NCBI RefSeq assembly: GCF_003545885.1
Contig: NZ_QHCT01000014.1
Coordinates: 1-45,000 of the forward strand
Length of the DNA stretch: 45,000 nt
Source of the DNA: Leptospira stimsonii
GTDB taxonomy: Bacteria > Spirochaetota > Leptospiria > Leptospirales > Leptospiraceae
Reading direction: 5' to 3'
The notes beneath the pieces were generated by a model. The model had not been told where the DNA came from. It worked only from the letters and a program-made list of their open reading frames with translations, and ran no database searches. Shown here one piece after another: positions 8,588-17,751 of the stretch; position 1 is the first letter of the stretch, and each line of letters opens with the position of its first letter. Made by a program: the position numbers and the translations under genes.

Positions 8588-8974
8588 ATGAAACAGTATT
8601 TAGTAAGAATTTTGAGTTACGGTTTTTTAGTCTGGCTGATTCCTTTTGCCGTTGCGATTCCGTTTCACTCAAGGGATGGGAAACTCCTGACCGACATGTT
8701 TTTGTTTAAGACGGTTATGATTCTCGTAGGCAATCTCACTGGAAGCGTCTTACTTTCTTTGCTCGCTGTGAAAATCTCAGGAAGAACGTTATCCATTCTT
8801 TTTATCACTGGAATTCTCTGGCTTGCAATCAATTGGGGGTTGGACTTCTTGATTTTGCTTCCGATGTCCAAAATGAGCGTCTCCGACTATTTCGTTCAAA
8901 TCGGATTTCGATATCTTACGATCCTAATCGTAGCTTTCTCAATCGGTTGGGTCGTGGATAAAAGGTCGGCTTAA
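8588..8974 (+). CDS. Small four-helix membrane protein, unknown function
   Basis: A 128-residue, strongly hydrophobic protein with four predicted membrane helices near residues 7-25, 40-62, 68-90 and 104-123. AAGGAG is placed about 6 nt before the ATG, which supports the start. I recognise no catalytic or binding motif. It stands alone, about 190 nt after the small ORF and tail-to-tail with the PHP gene. Confidence 0.75.
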   Translation: MKQYLVRILSYGFLVWLIPFAVAIPFHSRDGKLLTDMFLFKTVMILVGNLTGSVLLSLLAVKISGRTLSILFITGILWLAINWGLDFLILLPMSKMSVSDYFVQIGFRYLTILIVAFSIGWVVDKRSA

Positions 8975-9001
8975 TTTCGGTTTGAATTCAAAGATACTCG
9001 T

Positions 9002-10108
9002 TTACAACTTCGATTGAACTCTACGAAGAAACGCATTGCTCAAGACGACCGAAGTTGGGAAATATATCTGAAGTCTTACATAGGATTCTGAAGGAGGGAT
9101 TTGAAAAAACCCCTCCTTCAAGTTGAAGAGATCTCCGAGAACCTTCCCATTTTTTCCGATCAACTGAACATGAATCGCTTTTTCATCGAAGACGAAGTAA
9201 ACTTTATTCTTATCTCTGATCCCTAAGTCGACGAGGACCGGATCCTTTAAAATGCGATCGTGTTTTTTAACACAGACATAATTTCCCGATTTTAAAGAGG
9301 CTAAGATATTTTTCGGTTCGAGTGTTTCCGTATTTATCAACACGTAACGCGTCAAGGATTGCCCCTCGGGTCGATATAAGAGGGAAACAATGTCCCGCAT
9401 GGTTATCTTCGAATCCGCCTTCGCCATTTCATATTCATCCTTTGGAAGATAGTGGAGGTCGTCCGAAGCCATACAAAACGGAAATCTTTCTTCGCTTAAT
9501 AATTTGTCCCAGAGTTCGAGATGATCTCCGAAAGGACTAAAAATCTCGATTGCGTCGTACCGTTGGAGGGTCCGGAGCATCTCATCGGAAAAACTAAAGT
9601 TGAGTTTGGGATGATTGATCGTAACGAAGTTACCTTCCTCGCTAAAGCGATCGATCACCCATTGGATGTTTGAGATCGAAGCATAGAATGGAAACGGATC
9701 GGATTCCGCCTTACTCGCTCCCAATACCAATAGATGTCTCTTCCTTAAATTTGTTCCCCATTCGAATGCCGGAAGTAGAGTGAGTTTTGGATTTTTAGGT
9801 AGGGTGATTCTCTCATAATCGGAGAAGCTAAGAATTTTATATCCGTGTTTAACATATGCGTTTTGAATTTCTTCCACGCTATTTCTTCCGGGAGTGTACC
9901 ATACTTCGTTCGTATGATTGTGAAAAGACGCTTTCTGCCATTTGAGTTGCAGTTTTTTTCGATAGGGATCGATAATCGTCTCGGAGTGATTTGAAAGTAG
10001 CTCATCATGATCGGATCGAAACGAAAAGTATGTAAAAACATTGAAACAAACGAATACGCATAACAAAAATAGAAGAGAAAGAAGGGTTCTTTCGAAAATC
10101 TTTTTCAT
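9002..10108 (-). CDS. Membrane-anchored PHP-domain metal hydrolase
   Basis: A 368-residue protein. Residues 8-30 are one hydrophobic segment with a basic N-terminus, so the rest is exported or anchored outside the cytoplasmic membrane. The PHP fold signatures follow: HNH at His63/His65, FSDYE (Asp97), FEWG (Glu116), a later INHP, and ASDDLH. These are typical metal ligands of PHP phosphoesterases. The C-terminal part (about 270-368) is a small beta domain. The usual TDH is changed to SDY, so one metal ligand may differ. Exported PHP proteins are less common than cytoplasmic ones. The substrate is unknown. Confidence 0.82.
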   Translation of the reverse strand: MKKIFERTLLSLLFLLCVFVCFNVFTYFSFRSDHDELLSNHSETIIDPYRKKLQLKWQKASFHNHTNEVWYTPGRNSVEEIQNAYVKHGYKILSFSDYERITLPKNPKLTLLPAFEWGTNLRKRHLLVLGASKAESDPFPFYASISNIQWVIDRFSEEGNFVTINHPKLNFSFSDEMLRTLQRYDAIEIFSPFGDHLELWDKLLSEERFPFCMASDDLHYLPKDEYEMAKADSKITMRDIVSLLYRPEGQSLTRYVLINTETLEPKNILASLKSGNYVCVKKHDRILKDPVLVDLGIRDKNKVYFVFDEKAIHVQLIGKNGKVLGDLFNLKEGFFQIPPSESYVRLQIYFPTSVVLSNAFLRRVQSKL

Positions 10109-10303
10109 CGATTGGCATTTGAGATTTTCCTTCGGTATAAAAAATCATATTTTCACTTCTTATATTTCCTTTTGGTTACGGAAAATTAAGAAATTGTAAT
10201 TTGTATCATTCGAAAATGAATTGTGTCCTCCTTCTCTTTTTGCGCCGATGCTTCGAATCCTTTTTCCGAAATGATTCGATCTTATTGGAAATGAAATTAG
10301 AGT

Positions 10304-11263
10304 ATGTCAAATCAGAATAAAATTGCGGTTTTGTTACCTGCGTATAACGAAGAGGTTACGATTCGAGAGACGATTCTTTCCTTTTTTAAAGAACTTCCGA
10401 ATGCGGAATTCGTCGTGATCGATAATAATTCAAAGGATAAGACCTCGGCTATCGCCGAAGAAACATTCAGAAAACATAAAATACGGGGTAGAATTCTTTT
10501 TGAGCCGAAACAGGGAAAGGCTAACGCAGTCAGAAAAGGTTTTTCAAACGTTCAGGCCGATGTTTACGTCATGGCGGATGCCGATATGACTTATCCGGCG
10601 AATGAAATTCAGAAGTTGCTGAAAGCTCGAGAGATCGGAGATTTCGATATGGTAGTAGGAGATCGATTGAGCGATGGAATCTATGAAACGGAGAACAAAA
10701 GGAGATTCCATTCTTTCGGAAATTATCTCGTGATCCGATTGATCAATTTCCTTTTTGCCGTTCAACTTAAGGATGCGATGAGCGGTTACCGGATTTTTTC
10801 CGATCGTTTTGTTCGTCACTATCCGATTCTTTCCAAGGGGTTTGAATTGGAAATAGAGATGACTTTACACGCGCTTGATAAGCGACTTTCCATTTTAGAA
10901 GTTCCGGTTCGTTACTCGGATCGTCCAGCGGGAAGTGTCTCAAAATTGAATACGATTCGGGACGGCTACTCGGTCGTAAAAAACATTCTTTGGATTTTTA
11001 AGGATTACAAGCCGATGCATTTTTTCGGATTTTTGTCCTTCTGTTCTTTCGCATTTTCCGTGTTATTCGGTTTCCCGGCGATTTATGATTATCTAAAATT
11101 CAAATTCGTTTATCACGTACCTTTGGCTATTCTTGCTACAGGCCTAATGATCATTTCACTGATCAATCTTTCGATCGGTTTGATCCTGCATACGGTTTCG
11201 AAAATCCAAAGATTCAATTTCGAACTTCAGATTCTAAAATGGAAAGGATCCGATCAAAGATAA
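10304..11263 (+). CDS. GT2-family glycosyltransferase (polyprenyl-phosphate sugar synthase-like)
   Basis: A 319-residue family 2 glycosyltransferase. VLLPAYNEE (9-17) starts the nucleotide-sugar fold, VVIDNNSKD follows, and ADADMTYP carries the DxD-type Asp92/Asp94. SGYRIFS and the FELEIEM segment are typical of dolichyl-phosphate mannose synthase-like enzymes, which load a sugar onto a lipid carrier. Two C-terminal membrane helices (about 240-260 and 270-295) anchor it. It converges on, and overlaps by 10 nt, a GT39 gene that would use such lipid-linked sugars, so the two may act in one envelope-decoration route. Confidence 0.88.
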   Translation: MSNQNKIAVLLPAYNEEVTIRETILSFFKELPNAEFVVIDNNSKDKTSAIAEETFRKHKIRGRILFEPKQGKANAVRKGFSNVQADVYVMADADMTYPANEIQKLLKAREIGDFDMVVGDRLSDGIYETENKRRFHSFGNYLVIRLINFLFAVQLKDAMSGYRIFSDRFVRHYPILSKGFELEIEMTLHALDKRLSILEVPVRYSDRPAGSVSKLNTIRDGYSVVKNILWIFKDYKPMHFFGFLSFCSFAFSVLFGFPAIYDYLKFKFVYHVPLAILATGLMIISLINLSIGLILHTVSKIQRFNFELQILKWKGSDQR

Positions 11264-12903
11264 ATGACTTTGAGTAGAACTAAGTTTCCCTCGCTCGCCA
11301 CCAACTCCACTCTGATCTTAGGATAGAGATAACTCAGTTCCAAGATGCTGTTTCTATTCGTGAGAAGAAACGTCTTTTGAGTTCGCGAATTTGTTAACAA
11401 GGACTCATCGTCTTGAAATTTGTAACTTCCGATGATGAAGATCGGTTTGTCGCGATAGAAGAACGGATAAAAGGAAAGATACTTGTAGAATACCAAGTCG
11501 CCTTTTTCTTTCCAGGCGATATCCGATAATCTAAGAATTCTTCCTTGTAGTGTCTCTATCACTTTTGGTGCGATAAAAATCGAAAGTGAAATTACAAACC
11601 CTATCATCGAGAGCCAAAGCGGAATCAGAGATGAAACAAACTTCGATGAAAACGGAATTTGATGAAGCATATAGGCACTTGCGATAAAGCCGAGAATAAA
11701 AATGAAAGCCGGTAAGAATGAAAGTGTATCGATTTCGAAGGAATGTCCGCCACCGAACGCCTGAATAAAATCGCTACTTTGCAGAGTAAATTTAAGAATC
11801 CAAGGAAGTGAAATAAAAAGAACGAAGAAGGAAAATCCGAAAGTATAAAATAGAATCTTAATCGACGTTCTGATATTTTTTTGTTCGCAGAATAGATACG
11901 CCGCAAAAAAAGAAAGAGGGAAGTAAATGGAAGAGGAATAATGCGGCAATTTTGTTTGTACAATTGAAAAAATAACAAGCACAAGAATTGTCCAGGATAG
12001 AAAGAAAAGAAAGAGGCCTTTGAGTTGATCGTTCTCTCTAAGGTTTCGATTTTCTTTTAAGCCATACCCGAATAAGAACGGCGTCCAGGGGAAAAAGCCG
12101 ACTAACGCGACTAAGAAATGATAAAACCAAGGACCCGTATGCGACTCTAACGATTTTGTTAGTAGTTTCCTTTGAAATTCTAAGAAGCCTAAGATGAATT
12201 CATCTCCGTGAAGTAAATAGTCCGTAAAATAGTAAGAACCGATCGTTAAAACGCAGACGAATCCTGCGATCGCGGTTTCCCAAACGGAAATCGAATATTT
12301 TTTTTGAAGGATTCTCATCGTGATAAAGGAAAGAATGGGGATTCCGATTCCGAGAGGTCCTTTTGTCAAAGTTGCGAGTCCCATAACGAACGCGCCTAGG
12401 ATCAAATAAAGGAAGCGAGTTCGATTCTTAAGTTCCGCTTCTACGTCGTAGAGATAAATGCAGACGACCGACAAAAAGAGAAATGTGTTGAATAGATGGT
12501 CGATATAAGCTGTTCTCGAAAGAATCAAAGGTAATAGAGAAGAGGAATAGAGGAGCGCCCAGGCGAGGCCGAATTTTTCGGAAAGAATTTTTTTACCAAA
12601 GAAATAAATCGCGATAAAGGAAAGGATTCCACTCAATACGGAAGGCATACGAGCGGCGAATTCTCCGATTCCAAAGATGTGATAGAAAATCGAAGTAAGC
12701 CAGAAGTAGAAGGGAGGTTTTTCCGTGAACGCTTGCTGGTTCACCTTGATTCTAAAATAATCCCCTGTTTGAAACATACTTTTGGAGGCTGAGCCGTAGA
12801 TATTCTCGTCCCAATCGATGAGCGGAAAAGAACCAAGTCCGAAAATTAGGAAAACAGAATATATCAGTAAAAGAATCCAAAAGGCCCGGTTTTCAAATCG
12901 CAT
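11254..12903 (-). CDS. GT39 / ArnT-like integral membrane glycosyltransferase
   Basis: A 549-residue protein with about 11-13 hydrophobic helices. The N-terminal loop has the DWDEN acidic motif (Asp30-Glu33) and EKPPFYFWL, both hallmarks of ArnT/PMT-type transferases. These move a sugar from a polyprenyl phosphate to lipid A or protein on the outer face of the inner membrane. AARMPS and ILSRTAYIDHLF match further conserved loops. AGGAAACGT before the ATG is a good ribosome site. It overlaps the convergent GT2 gene at its 3' end. The acceptor cannot be read from sequence. Confidence 0.88.
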   Translation of the reverse strand: MRFENRAFWILLLIYSVFLIFGLGSFPLIDWDENIYGSASKSMFQTGDYFRIKVNQQAFTEKPPFYFWLTSIFYHIFGIGEFAARMPSVLSGILSFIAIYFFGKKILSEKFGLAWALLYSSSLLPLILSRTAYIDHLFNTFLFLSVVCIYLYDVEAELKNRTRFLYLILGAFVMGLATLTKGPLGIGIPILSFITMRILQKKYSISVWETAIAGFVCVLTIGSYYFTDYLLHGDEFILGFLEFQRKLLTKSLESHTGPWFYHFLVALVGFFPWTPFLFGYGLKENRNLRENDQLKGLFLFFLSWTILVLVIFSIVQTKLPHYSSSIYFPLSFFAAYLFCEQKNIRTSIKILFYTFGFSFFVLFISLPWILKFTLQSSDFIQAFGGGHSFEIDTLSFLPAFIFILGFIASAYMLHQIPFSSKFVSSLIPLWLSMIGFVISLSIFIAPKVIETLQGRILRLSDIAWKEKGDLVFYKYLSFYPFFYRDKPIFIIGSYKFQDDESLLTNSRTQKTFLLTNRNSILELSYLYPKIRVELVASEGNLVLLKVIYL

Positions 12904-13035
12904 ACGTTTCCTATTAAAGTTTCGGGTTTATTTCCCGTTAGAAGTCTGCGTATGTTAGGGTGGTTCGGTTTGATTCGTATTACATTCCCGAGACATTTCG
13001 GTGAGAACGACCAGAGAAAAAGGATCGTAAGTCGT

Positions 13036-13623
13036 TTAACATTTCGAAACTGCGAGATTGTAAGTCGCGATCGTTCTGGGGTGTATCCTTTTGTTTGTAG
13101 AAATCAAATCGAGAATCGTGTTCTTCGCTTTGCAAAGAACACCCCAATAGAGATTTTTACGAGTTTGTTCTCTCCATTCGGGATAGAGAGGATTTTTTTC
13201 GGCGTATTCCGATCCTAAAAAATCCGCCGCGTAAAGAATTAAATCCAATGGTCCGGGTGTTTCCGCACCCAGAGTATGGTTTCGAACCGCGGAAAGAACG
13301 GATTCGTTTTTTAAATCGTACTGCTTTTTGAGATAGATCGCCGCCGAGTAGGCGTGCCAAGCGGCGGAAGGGAGTTGTTCCAATTCTTCCTGACCGGATT
13401 CTCTAAATAACGTTATGTGAAACTCCGAAGTTTTTTGTTTTGTGATATCGTGAACGATTCCCGCCAAATACGCGAGATCCGCTTCGTCCTTGGAATGAAG
13501 GATCGCTAACTCTTTCGCAATTTCGGCTACCTTGAGAGAATGTTCCCAACGGGTGATCGTTATTTCAGTCGGTACGATTCTCTTAAACTCTTGCGTTCTT
13601 GTTTCCCATTCGGAGGTAGTCAT
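13036..13623 (-). CDS. yqeK: HD-domain phosphohydrolase, YqeK-like
   Basis: A 195-residue HD protein. The metal ligands are visible in order: RWEHSLKVA, GIVHDITK (the HD pair), AWHAYSAA, RNHTLG and ILYAADFLG. This order and the length fit the YqeK family, which hydrolyses diadenosine tetraphosphate to ADP. YqeK often sits beside nadD and rsfS; neither is seen here, which lowers certainty about the name. AGGAG is placed 7 nt before the ATG. It lies 58 nt downstream of the DUF3089 gene on the same strand and may be read separately. Confidence 0.8.
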   Translation of the reverse strand: MTTSEWETRTQEFKRIVPTEITITRWEHSLKVAEIAKELAILHSKDEADLAYLAGIVHDITKQKTSEFHITLFRESGQEELEQLPSAAWHAYSAAIYLKKQYDLKNESVLSAVRNHTLGAETPGPLDLILYAADFLGSEYAEKNPLYPEWREQTRKNLYWGVLCKAKNTILDLISTNKRIHPRTIATYNLAVSKC

Positions 13624-13681
13624 CGAATTCTCCTTTGCGAATTTGATTTTCAGTGCGATGGTGAGAAAGTCCGACGAGAAT

Positions 13682-14719
13682 TCAATTTATATTCTTCTTG
13701 GATCGAAGAAAGGCTTCGATTCTTTCCGAAAGGTTATTTCGAATATTTTGATAGAAGATTCCGTAGTCCAATACGTGATAATTCTCTCCGAACCACCTTG
13801 AAAAACCTTTGGCATTCGGTTTTGAGATTCGAAGAACTCCATCGGTACATTTTGCATCGCAGAGTTTCGGTTCGATCGTTTTGAATTTCCCGTTCACTCC
13901 TCCTGCGTGCAAGTCGGCCACTGCAATCGTTTCGTCCGCACGCCAACTCAGCGGATTCACACACACATAAGGTCCTTTCAGGTCGTGCGGGAGTTTTCCA
14001 ACCTCCGCTTTTTCTCCATAAGTTCGCCAACTTATGAAACAACCGGTTTGTGTTCGATTAGAGCAAATCGGTATATTTTTATAAGAATCGATCGGGACCG
14101 CTCCTCCGAGTAGATAGGCGACTACGAGCTGATTTTTGAGAGGTGAGTTGTCGATTTTTTCCCGAAGGAGCCTGATCGCGTGGTAAGTGCCTTGGCTATG
14201 GGAAGCGATGATAAACGGTCTACCGGCGTTCCATTCTTTGAGATACGTTTCAAAAGACTTAAGTACATCTTGATATGCTAATTCAAGAGAGAGTTTCCCG
14301 TTTTCAGAATCCAAAAAAGAATACAACGTCGCTTGTCGATAGCGCGGTGCGTAAATTTTAGCACAACAGTTGAAAACGCTCGCTTGTTGTCGGATTGTGG
14401 ATTCGTCCGTTCTTTCATTCACTCTTTCGTCTCCTAAGGATGCGTTCCAATCTCTACCGTAGAAAGTGGTCGGGTGAACAAAAAAGACGTCGACCGGCGC
14501 TTGACTTTGCTTGTCTTGAAGAGTGGATTCCGAAGGAACCTTATCCGCATCGTCTTTCGTTTGAGGTAGCGCCGACCAGGATTTCAAAAGTAAATAATCC
14601 GGTTCCTGCGGTCTTATCTGCTCGGAATAATTTCCGGAAGGACGGATGATCCAAAGACAAGAAAGGGAAAAGAATGTAGAAATCAGAATCGAAAGCAGGG
14701 AAAGAAAACGAATTCGCAT
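13682..14719 (-). CDS. Exported DUF3089-type alpha/beta hydrolase, probable lipoprotein
   Basis: A 345-residue protein. A signal peptide ends at SLSC (Cys21), a relaxed spirochaetal lipobox. DVFFVHPTTFYGRDWNA (77-93) and IASHSQGTYHAIRLL (171-185, nucleophile Ser175) are characteristic of the DUF3089 family of putative lysophospholipase-like hydrolases. A late segment ending in GENYHVLDYGIF likely holds the catalytic His. I chose the ATG at 14719 because GAGG precedes it by 6 nt and the signal peptide starts there; an upstream start would add 28 residues. The substrate is unknown, but envelope lipids or esters are plausible. Confidence 0.82.
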   Translation of the reverse strand: MRIRFLSLLSILISTFFSLSCLWIIRPSGNYSEQIRPQEPDYLLLKSWSALPQTKDDADKVPSESTLQDKQSQAPVDVFFVHPTTFYGRDWNASLGDERVNERTDESTIRQQASVFNCCAKIYAPRYRQATLYSFLDSENGKLSLELAYQDVLKSFETYLKEWNAGRPFIIASHSQGTYHAIRLLREKIDNSPLKNQLVVAYLLGGAVPIDSYKNIPICSNRTQTGCFISWRTYGEKAEVGKLPHDLKGPYVCVNPLSWRADETIAVADLHAGGVNGKFKTIEPKLCDAKCTDGVLRISKPNAKGFSRWFGENYHVLDYGIFYQNIRNNLSERIEAFLRSKKNIN

Positions 14720-14933
14720 AACAAACCTCGAAATAGAAACTTGGGAGCGGATGAATATCTTCAAGATTCTTCCGATTTTATTTGCCAAATGCAGGTGTGT
14801 CAATTCGGTTTATCGGATCCGAAAGAAGGAAAAAGTTTTTCAAAGAATTCCTGAGGTTATGAAAATTTCATCTTTGTCTTATCGGTTCTGATGAGAAGTT
14901 GACAGGGAGTTTTGCATTTTTAAGATCGACACT

Positions 14934-15413
14934 ATGAAAATCACGGACGAAGTATTTAAGAATGCGCTTTCTCATTTTCCGTCTGGCGTCACCGTCATAA
15001 CGTATTCTCATCAAGGGAAACAGAGCGGCCTTACCGTAAGCAGTTTTAGTTCTCTTTCTCTCAATCCTCCTTTTGTTCTTTTTTGTTTGCAGAAGAATAT
15101 CGCAAGTCACGATCCGATCCGGAGTGAGGGAAAATTCGTCGTCAATATCTTAGCACAAGGACAAGATTCTCTTTCCAATCAATTTGCATCGGGAAAAACC
15201 GACAAACACGCGCTTATCGAAGAACTACAGTGTAAAAAAGGAGAATTGGGTCTCCCCATTCTTCCGGGAACTCTTTCTTACATTGAATGCGAAGTGGATC
15301 AATTCGTGGACGGAGGAGATCATTCCATCGTAATCGGAAGAGTCATCTCCGCCGGAGCCGACGATTCTCTTCGTCCTTTATTGTATTATCGAAGAAATTA
15401 TTATTCGATCTGA
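14934..15413 (+). CDS. Flavin reductase-like FMN-binding protein
   Basis: A 159-residue member of the flavin reductase (split beta-barrel) family. FPSGVTVIT (15-23), GLTVSSFSSLSLNPP (32-46) and KFVVNIL follow the usual order and line the FMN site. Such enzymes reduce FMN or FAD with NAD(P)H for partner monooxygenases; no monooxygenase gene is adjacent. The length matches the compact family form. It starts at the ATG at 14934, without a strong ribosome site, divergent from the DUF3089 gene. Confidence 0.88.
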   Translation: MKITDEVFKNALSHFPSGVTVITYSHQGKQSGLTVSSFSSLSLNPPFVLFCLQKNIASHDPIRSEGKFVVNILAQGQDSLSNQFASGKTDKHALIEELQCKKGELGLPILPGTLSYIECEVDQFVDGGDHSIVIGRVISAGADDSLRPLLYYRRNYYSI

Positions 15414-15831
15414 TAAGAAGTCAATTTGGAGTAGATGAGACTCGCGTTTCGAGATGAAGTAACAGGTCGTAGACGCGGAAGTATTCTTTCCTTTAATCCA
15501 AGCCTCGTTTTTCGGATTCCAATGTTCTCATTCATTTTATAATCAGAAACGCTTCTCTTTATAATGGAGGTTTCTCTGTTCTCAAAATTCGATTATCATT
15601 CTATTCTATTTCGATAAAAAAAATCGAATTAGGACTCAAGAAGAAATAGCAATGGAATCGATCGGCCCTTAAGCACTCAACCAACGGATTCCAAAAGAAC
15701 TGTGATTCGTAAAAAAACCGAATTCGGACGATGATTTTCAGAAGAATTCGGAACAAAGTTTGGCGCATTTGATTTCAAACTTCGTATTCCTTTTTGAGGG
15801 CTTGGATTCCGAGGTAAAACAAAAACGCTCA
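15414..15831. other. Intergenic region, nothing recognised
   Basis: About 420 nt after the flavin reductase gene. I see no supported ORF, hairpin or repeat. A TTG-initiated frame from 15760 merely extends the next gene upstream without a ribosome site. Confidence 0.4.
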
Positions 15832-16095
15832 ATGAAGAAATTATTCGTTATTTTGGGAACGTTCTTTCTATTCTGTTCCCTTTTTCTTACAGTCCCAATT
15901 TTATATTCTTCCCAATCTCCCTTTTCATTTTGGAAATCCCTCTTTCTCTTTTCTCAAGCGGGAGTCAACGGAGAGGATGAAATCTGCAATCTTTCCGTTC
16001 TGGAATTGGGAGACGGAGGATGGATGAAAAAAAAGCCTTCCGGAGAACCGCGTCCTGTGTTGATGGAATACATTCTCACCCATTGTCAAAAATAA
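15832..16095 (+). CDS. Small exported or membrane-anchored hypothetical protein
   Basis: An 87-residue frame beginning MKKLFVILGTFFLF, a signal peptide or anchor of about 23 residues. Two Cys residues in the remainder (in EICNLS and ILTHCQK) could form a disulfide outside the cytoplasm. I prefer this ATG to a TTG 24 codons upstream. It lies 99 nt before the next gene on the same strand. Function unknown. Confidence 0.5.
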   Translation: MKKLFVILGTFFLFCSLFLTVPILYSSQSPFSFWKSLFLFSQAGVNGEDEICNLSVLELGDGGWMKKKPSGEPRPVLMEYILTHCQK

Positions 16096-16194
16096 ACGTT
16101 CGCAACTTCATTTCGATGTTTTTCATTGAGAAAAATTCGGGAAAGGTTGATCCTAACGTTCCTATCTTTAGGATGTGGAAATCGCGGAGGTTTT

Positions 16195-16674
16195 ATGGAA
16201 TATTCTTATGTTTTGGATGTAAAAAAACAAAGGAAGAACTATCTCTTCGGCTATTATAACCGACCGATCCTTTGGTTTCAAAGACGATTTTTACCGATCC
16301 TACTTTTGATCGTTTCCGCACTGGAATTCTATTTTTATAAGAATACGGATCGGTACGTGATTCCATTGTTTTTTGGAATTATAGGCATCTATTATATTCT
16401 AAGGCCTTTTATTTTTCTAAGAAGAATTCGTTTTCAAGACACGGAGGGAAGAATTTCGATTTCTGAAAAAGAACTGAAGATCTCCGATGAGAAAGGCGAA
16501 CTTAAAATACTTCCGAACGAACTCCTAAAGATCATTCCTAAAAAACAGTATCTGTTTTTAAAGGTGCGAATCCATACGATCCAGTACTTATTAATCGATC
16601 TCGACGCGGTGAAAGGAGATTCGAAAGAATTGGTAAAAGAGTTGGAATCGTTTTTGAGTCGAAAGGAAGAATAG
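16195..16674 (+). CDS. YcxB-like two-helix membrane protein
   Basis: A 159-residue protein with two membrane helices near residues 33-48 and 54-74, followed by a soluble beta domain (RISISEKELKISDEKGE, then LIDLDAVKGDSKELVKELESFL). This layout, with an N-terminal Tyr-rich stretch, fits the YcxB-like family and resembles the gene at 29910. GGAGG lies about 5 nt before the ATG at 16195; a TTG start 23 codons upstream is less likely. Function unknown. Confidence 0.65.
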   Translation: MEYSYVLDVKKQRKNYLFGYYNRPILWFQRRFLPILLLIVSALEFYFYKNTDRYVIPLFFGIIGIYYILRPFIFLRRIRFQDTEGRISISEKELKISDEKGELKILPNELLKIIPKKQYLFLKVRIHTIQYLLIDLDAVKGDSKELVKELESFLSRKEE

Positions 16675-16690
16675 ACCTTCTTCCTTTTTT
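16662..16690 (+). terminator. Intrinsic terminator of the YcxB-like gene
   Basis: AAAGGAAGAA (16662-16671) pairs perfectly with TTCTTCCTTT (16678-16687). The 6-nt loop contains the stop codon TAG. The T run continues to 16690. The 10-bp stem plus T tract is a convincing Rho-independent terminator overlapping the gene end. Confidence 0.75.
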
Positions 16691-17412
16691 GTTTCCGTTC
16701 TCTAAAATTCGGACCGAGTCACTTTTGCCCACGGAGATCCAGATTCGAATCCGATTTAAAAATGTGCGATTCTTTCCGAAGGTTCGGTAATCTTTCGCTT
16801 CGTCTTATTCTTCTAAATACAAGTCTGCGATTATAAATCAAAGTTTAGATAGATCCTAACGCAAGTCCTGCGAAACTACAAAGGGAATATATTCTAAAAT
16901 TATAAACTACTCTGTATGTTCTTGCAGTTTCCGATTTTGGGAGTGGCCTTTTTTCGATTCTTAAATCCTCATTCCGAAGAGGGGGATCCATTCCTTTTCA
17001 CAAAAATAAATTCAAGTTATAACGAGCGATCATTAGAATGAAATGTATGGTATCCTAATCCAGAGCAATGGTTCCCGACTTTTGTGGACTCTGCTCTGAT
17101 CGAATCGCGGATGCAAAAGCAAGATGTATTTTAATTTCATAAATGTTCTCATTCTCCATTCCTCTCCAATAGAAAAAAAGAGTAAACGATTTCGAACCCT
17201 TATCGTTCTACTTCTCAATTTCTTTCTGAAAAAATCAGATTTAGAAAATCGCGCAGAACTTCAGGTGTAACAAAGAGAACTCGTCGATCTCTGTGAATGA
17301 AAATTTCAAACCGACTATTTTATCCAAAATATGTCCTTAGAATCCCTTGAGATGAGCAATCGTATATAACGGATTCTAAAATTAAATATTAGCAAATGCT
17401 GGAGGTTCTTCA
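16675..17412. other. Long intergenic region with one hairpin
   Basis: About 740 nt with no credible ORF. The only structure I see is a perfect 7-bp inverted repeat, CAGAGCA (17061-17067) and TGCTCTG (17092-17098). Its loop contains GGTTCCCGACTTTT, a diverged form of the GAGTTCC element described elsewhere. The rest could be decayed coding sequence, but I cannot identify a source. Confidence 0.4.
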
Positions 17413-17742
17413 ATGAGTGAATTTAGAGAAAAAAATGTGGACGAAGTCTTTTGTGGTTCTTGCGGTTCGGCAATCAAACGGGAAGCGGAGATTTGTCCGA
17501 AGTGCGGAGTTCGTCAGAAAGGCGGCTCGGGTGGTGTTTCGGAAAATTGGATGACCACTTTTCTACTTTGTTTTTTCCTCGGGATCCTGGGCGCGCATCG
17601 TTTTTATACGGGTAAGACCGGAACAGGGATTTTGATGCTTTTCACCGGAGGCGGTTGTGGATTTTGGGCGTTGATCGATTTGATCAAGATTATTACGGGG
17701 AATTTTAAAGACTCAAAGGGAAACAAGATCGCAAGGAATTAA
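17413..17742 (+). CDS. Zinc-ribbon TM2-domain membrane protein
   Basis: A 109-residue protein. The N-terminus has a zinc ribbon with two CxxC knuckles (Cys14/17 and Cys28/31). Residues about 45-100 are a TM2 domain: two membrane helices with [20 protein letters not shown] and an ALIDLIKI end. GGAGG is well placed before the ATG. The next gene (DUF2752) begins 9 nt after the stop, so they are likely co-expressed. TM2 and DUF2752 genes frequently travel together, but the shared function is not known. Confidence 0.88.
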   Translation: MSEFREKNVDEVFCGSCGSAIKREAEICPKCGVRQKGGSGGVSENWMTTFLLCFFLGILGAHRFYTGKTGTGILMLFTGGGCGFWALIDLIKIITGNFKDSKGNKIARN

Positions 17743-17751
17743 GTTGTTCCC

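Noticed and set aside
16126..16194. Upstream TTG extension of the YcxB-like gene at 16195.
   Set aside because: GGAGG directly precedes the ATG at 16195, and the extension has no ribosome site of its own.
16675..17412. Possible tRNA or other RNA gene in the long gap.
   Set aside because: I could not find a cloverleaf, a T-loop GTTCGA box in proper context, or another known RNA signature.
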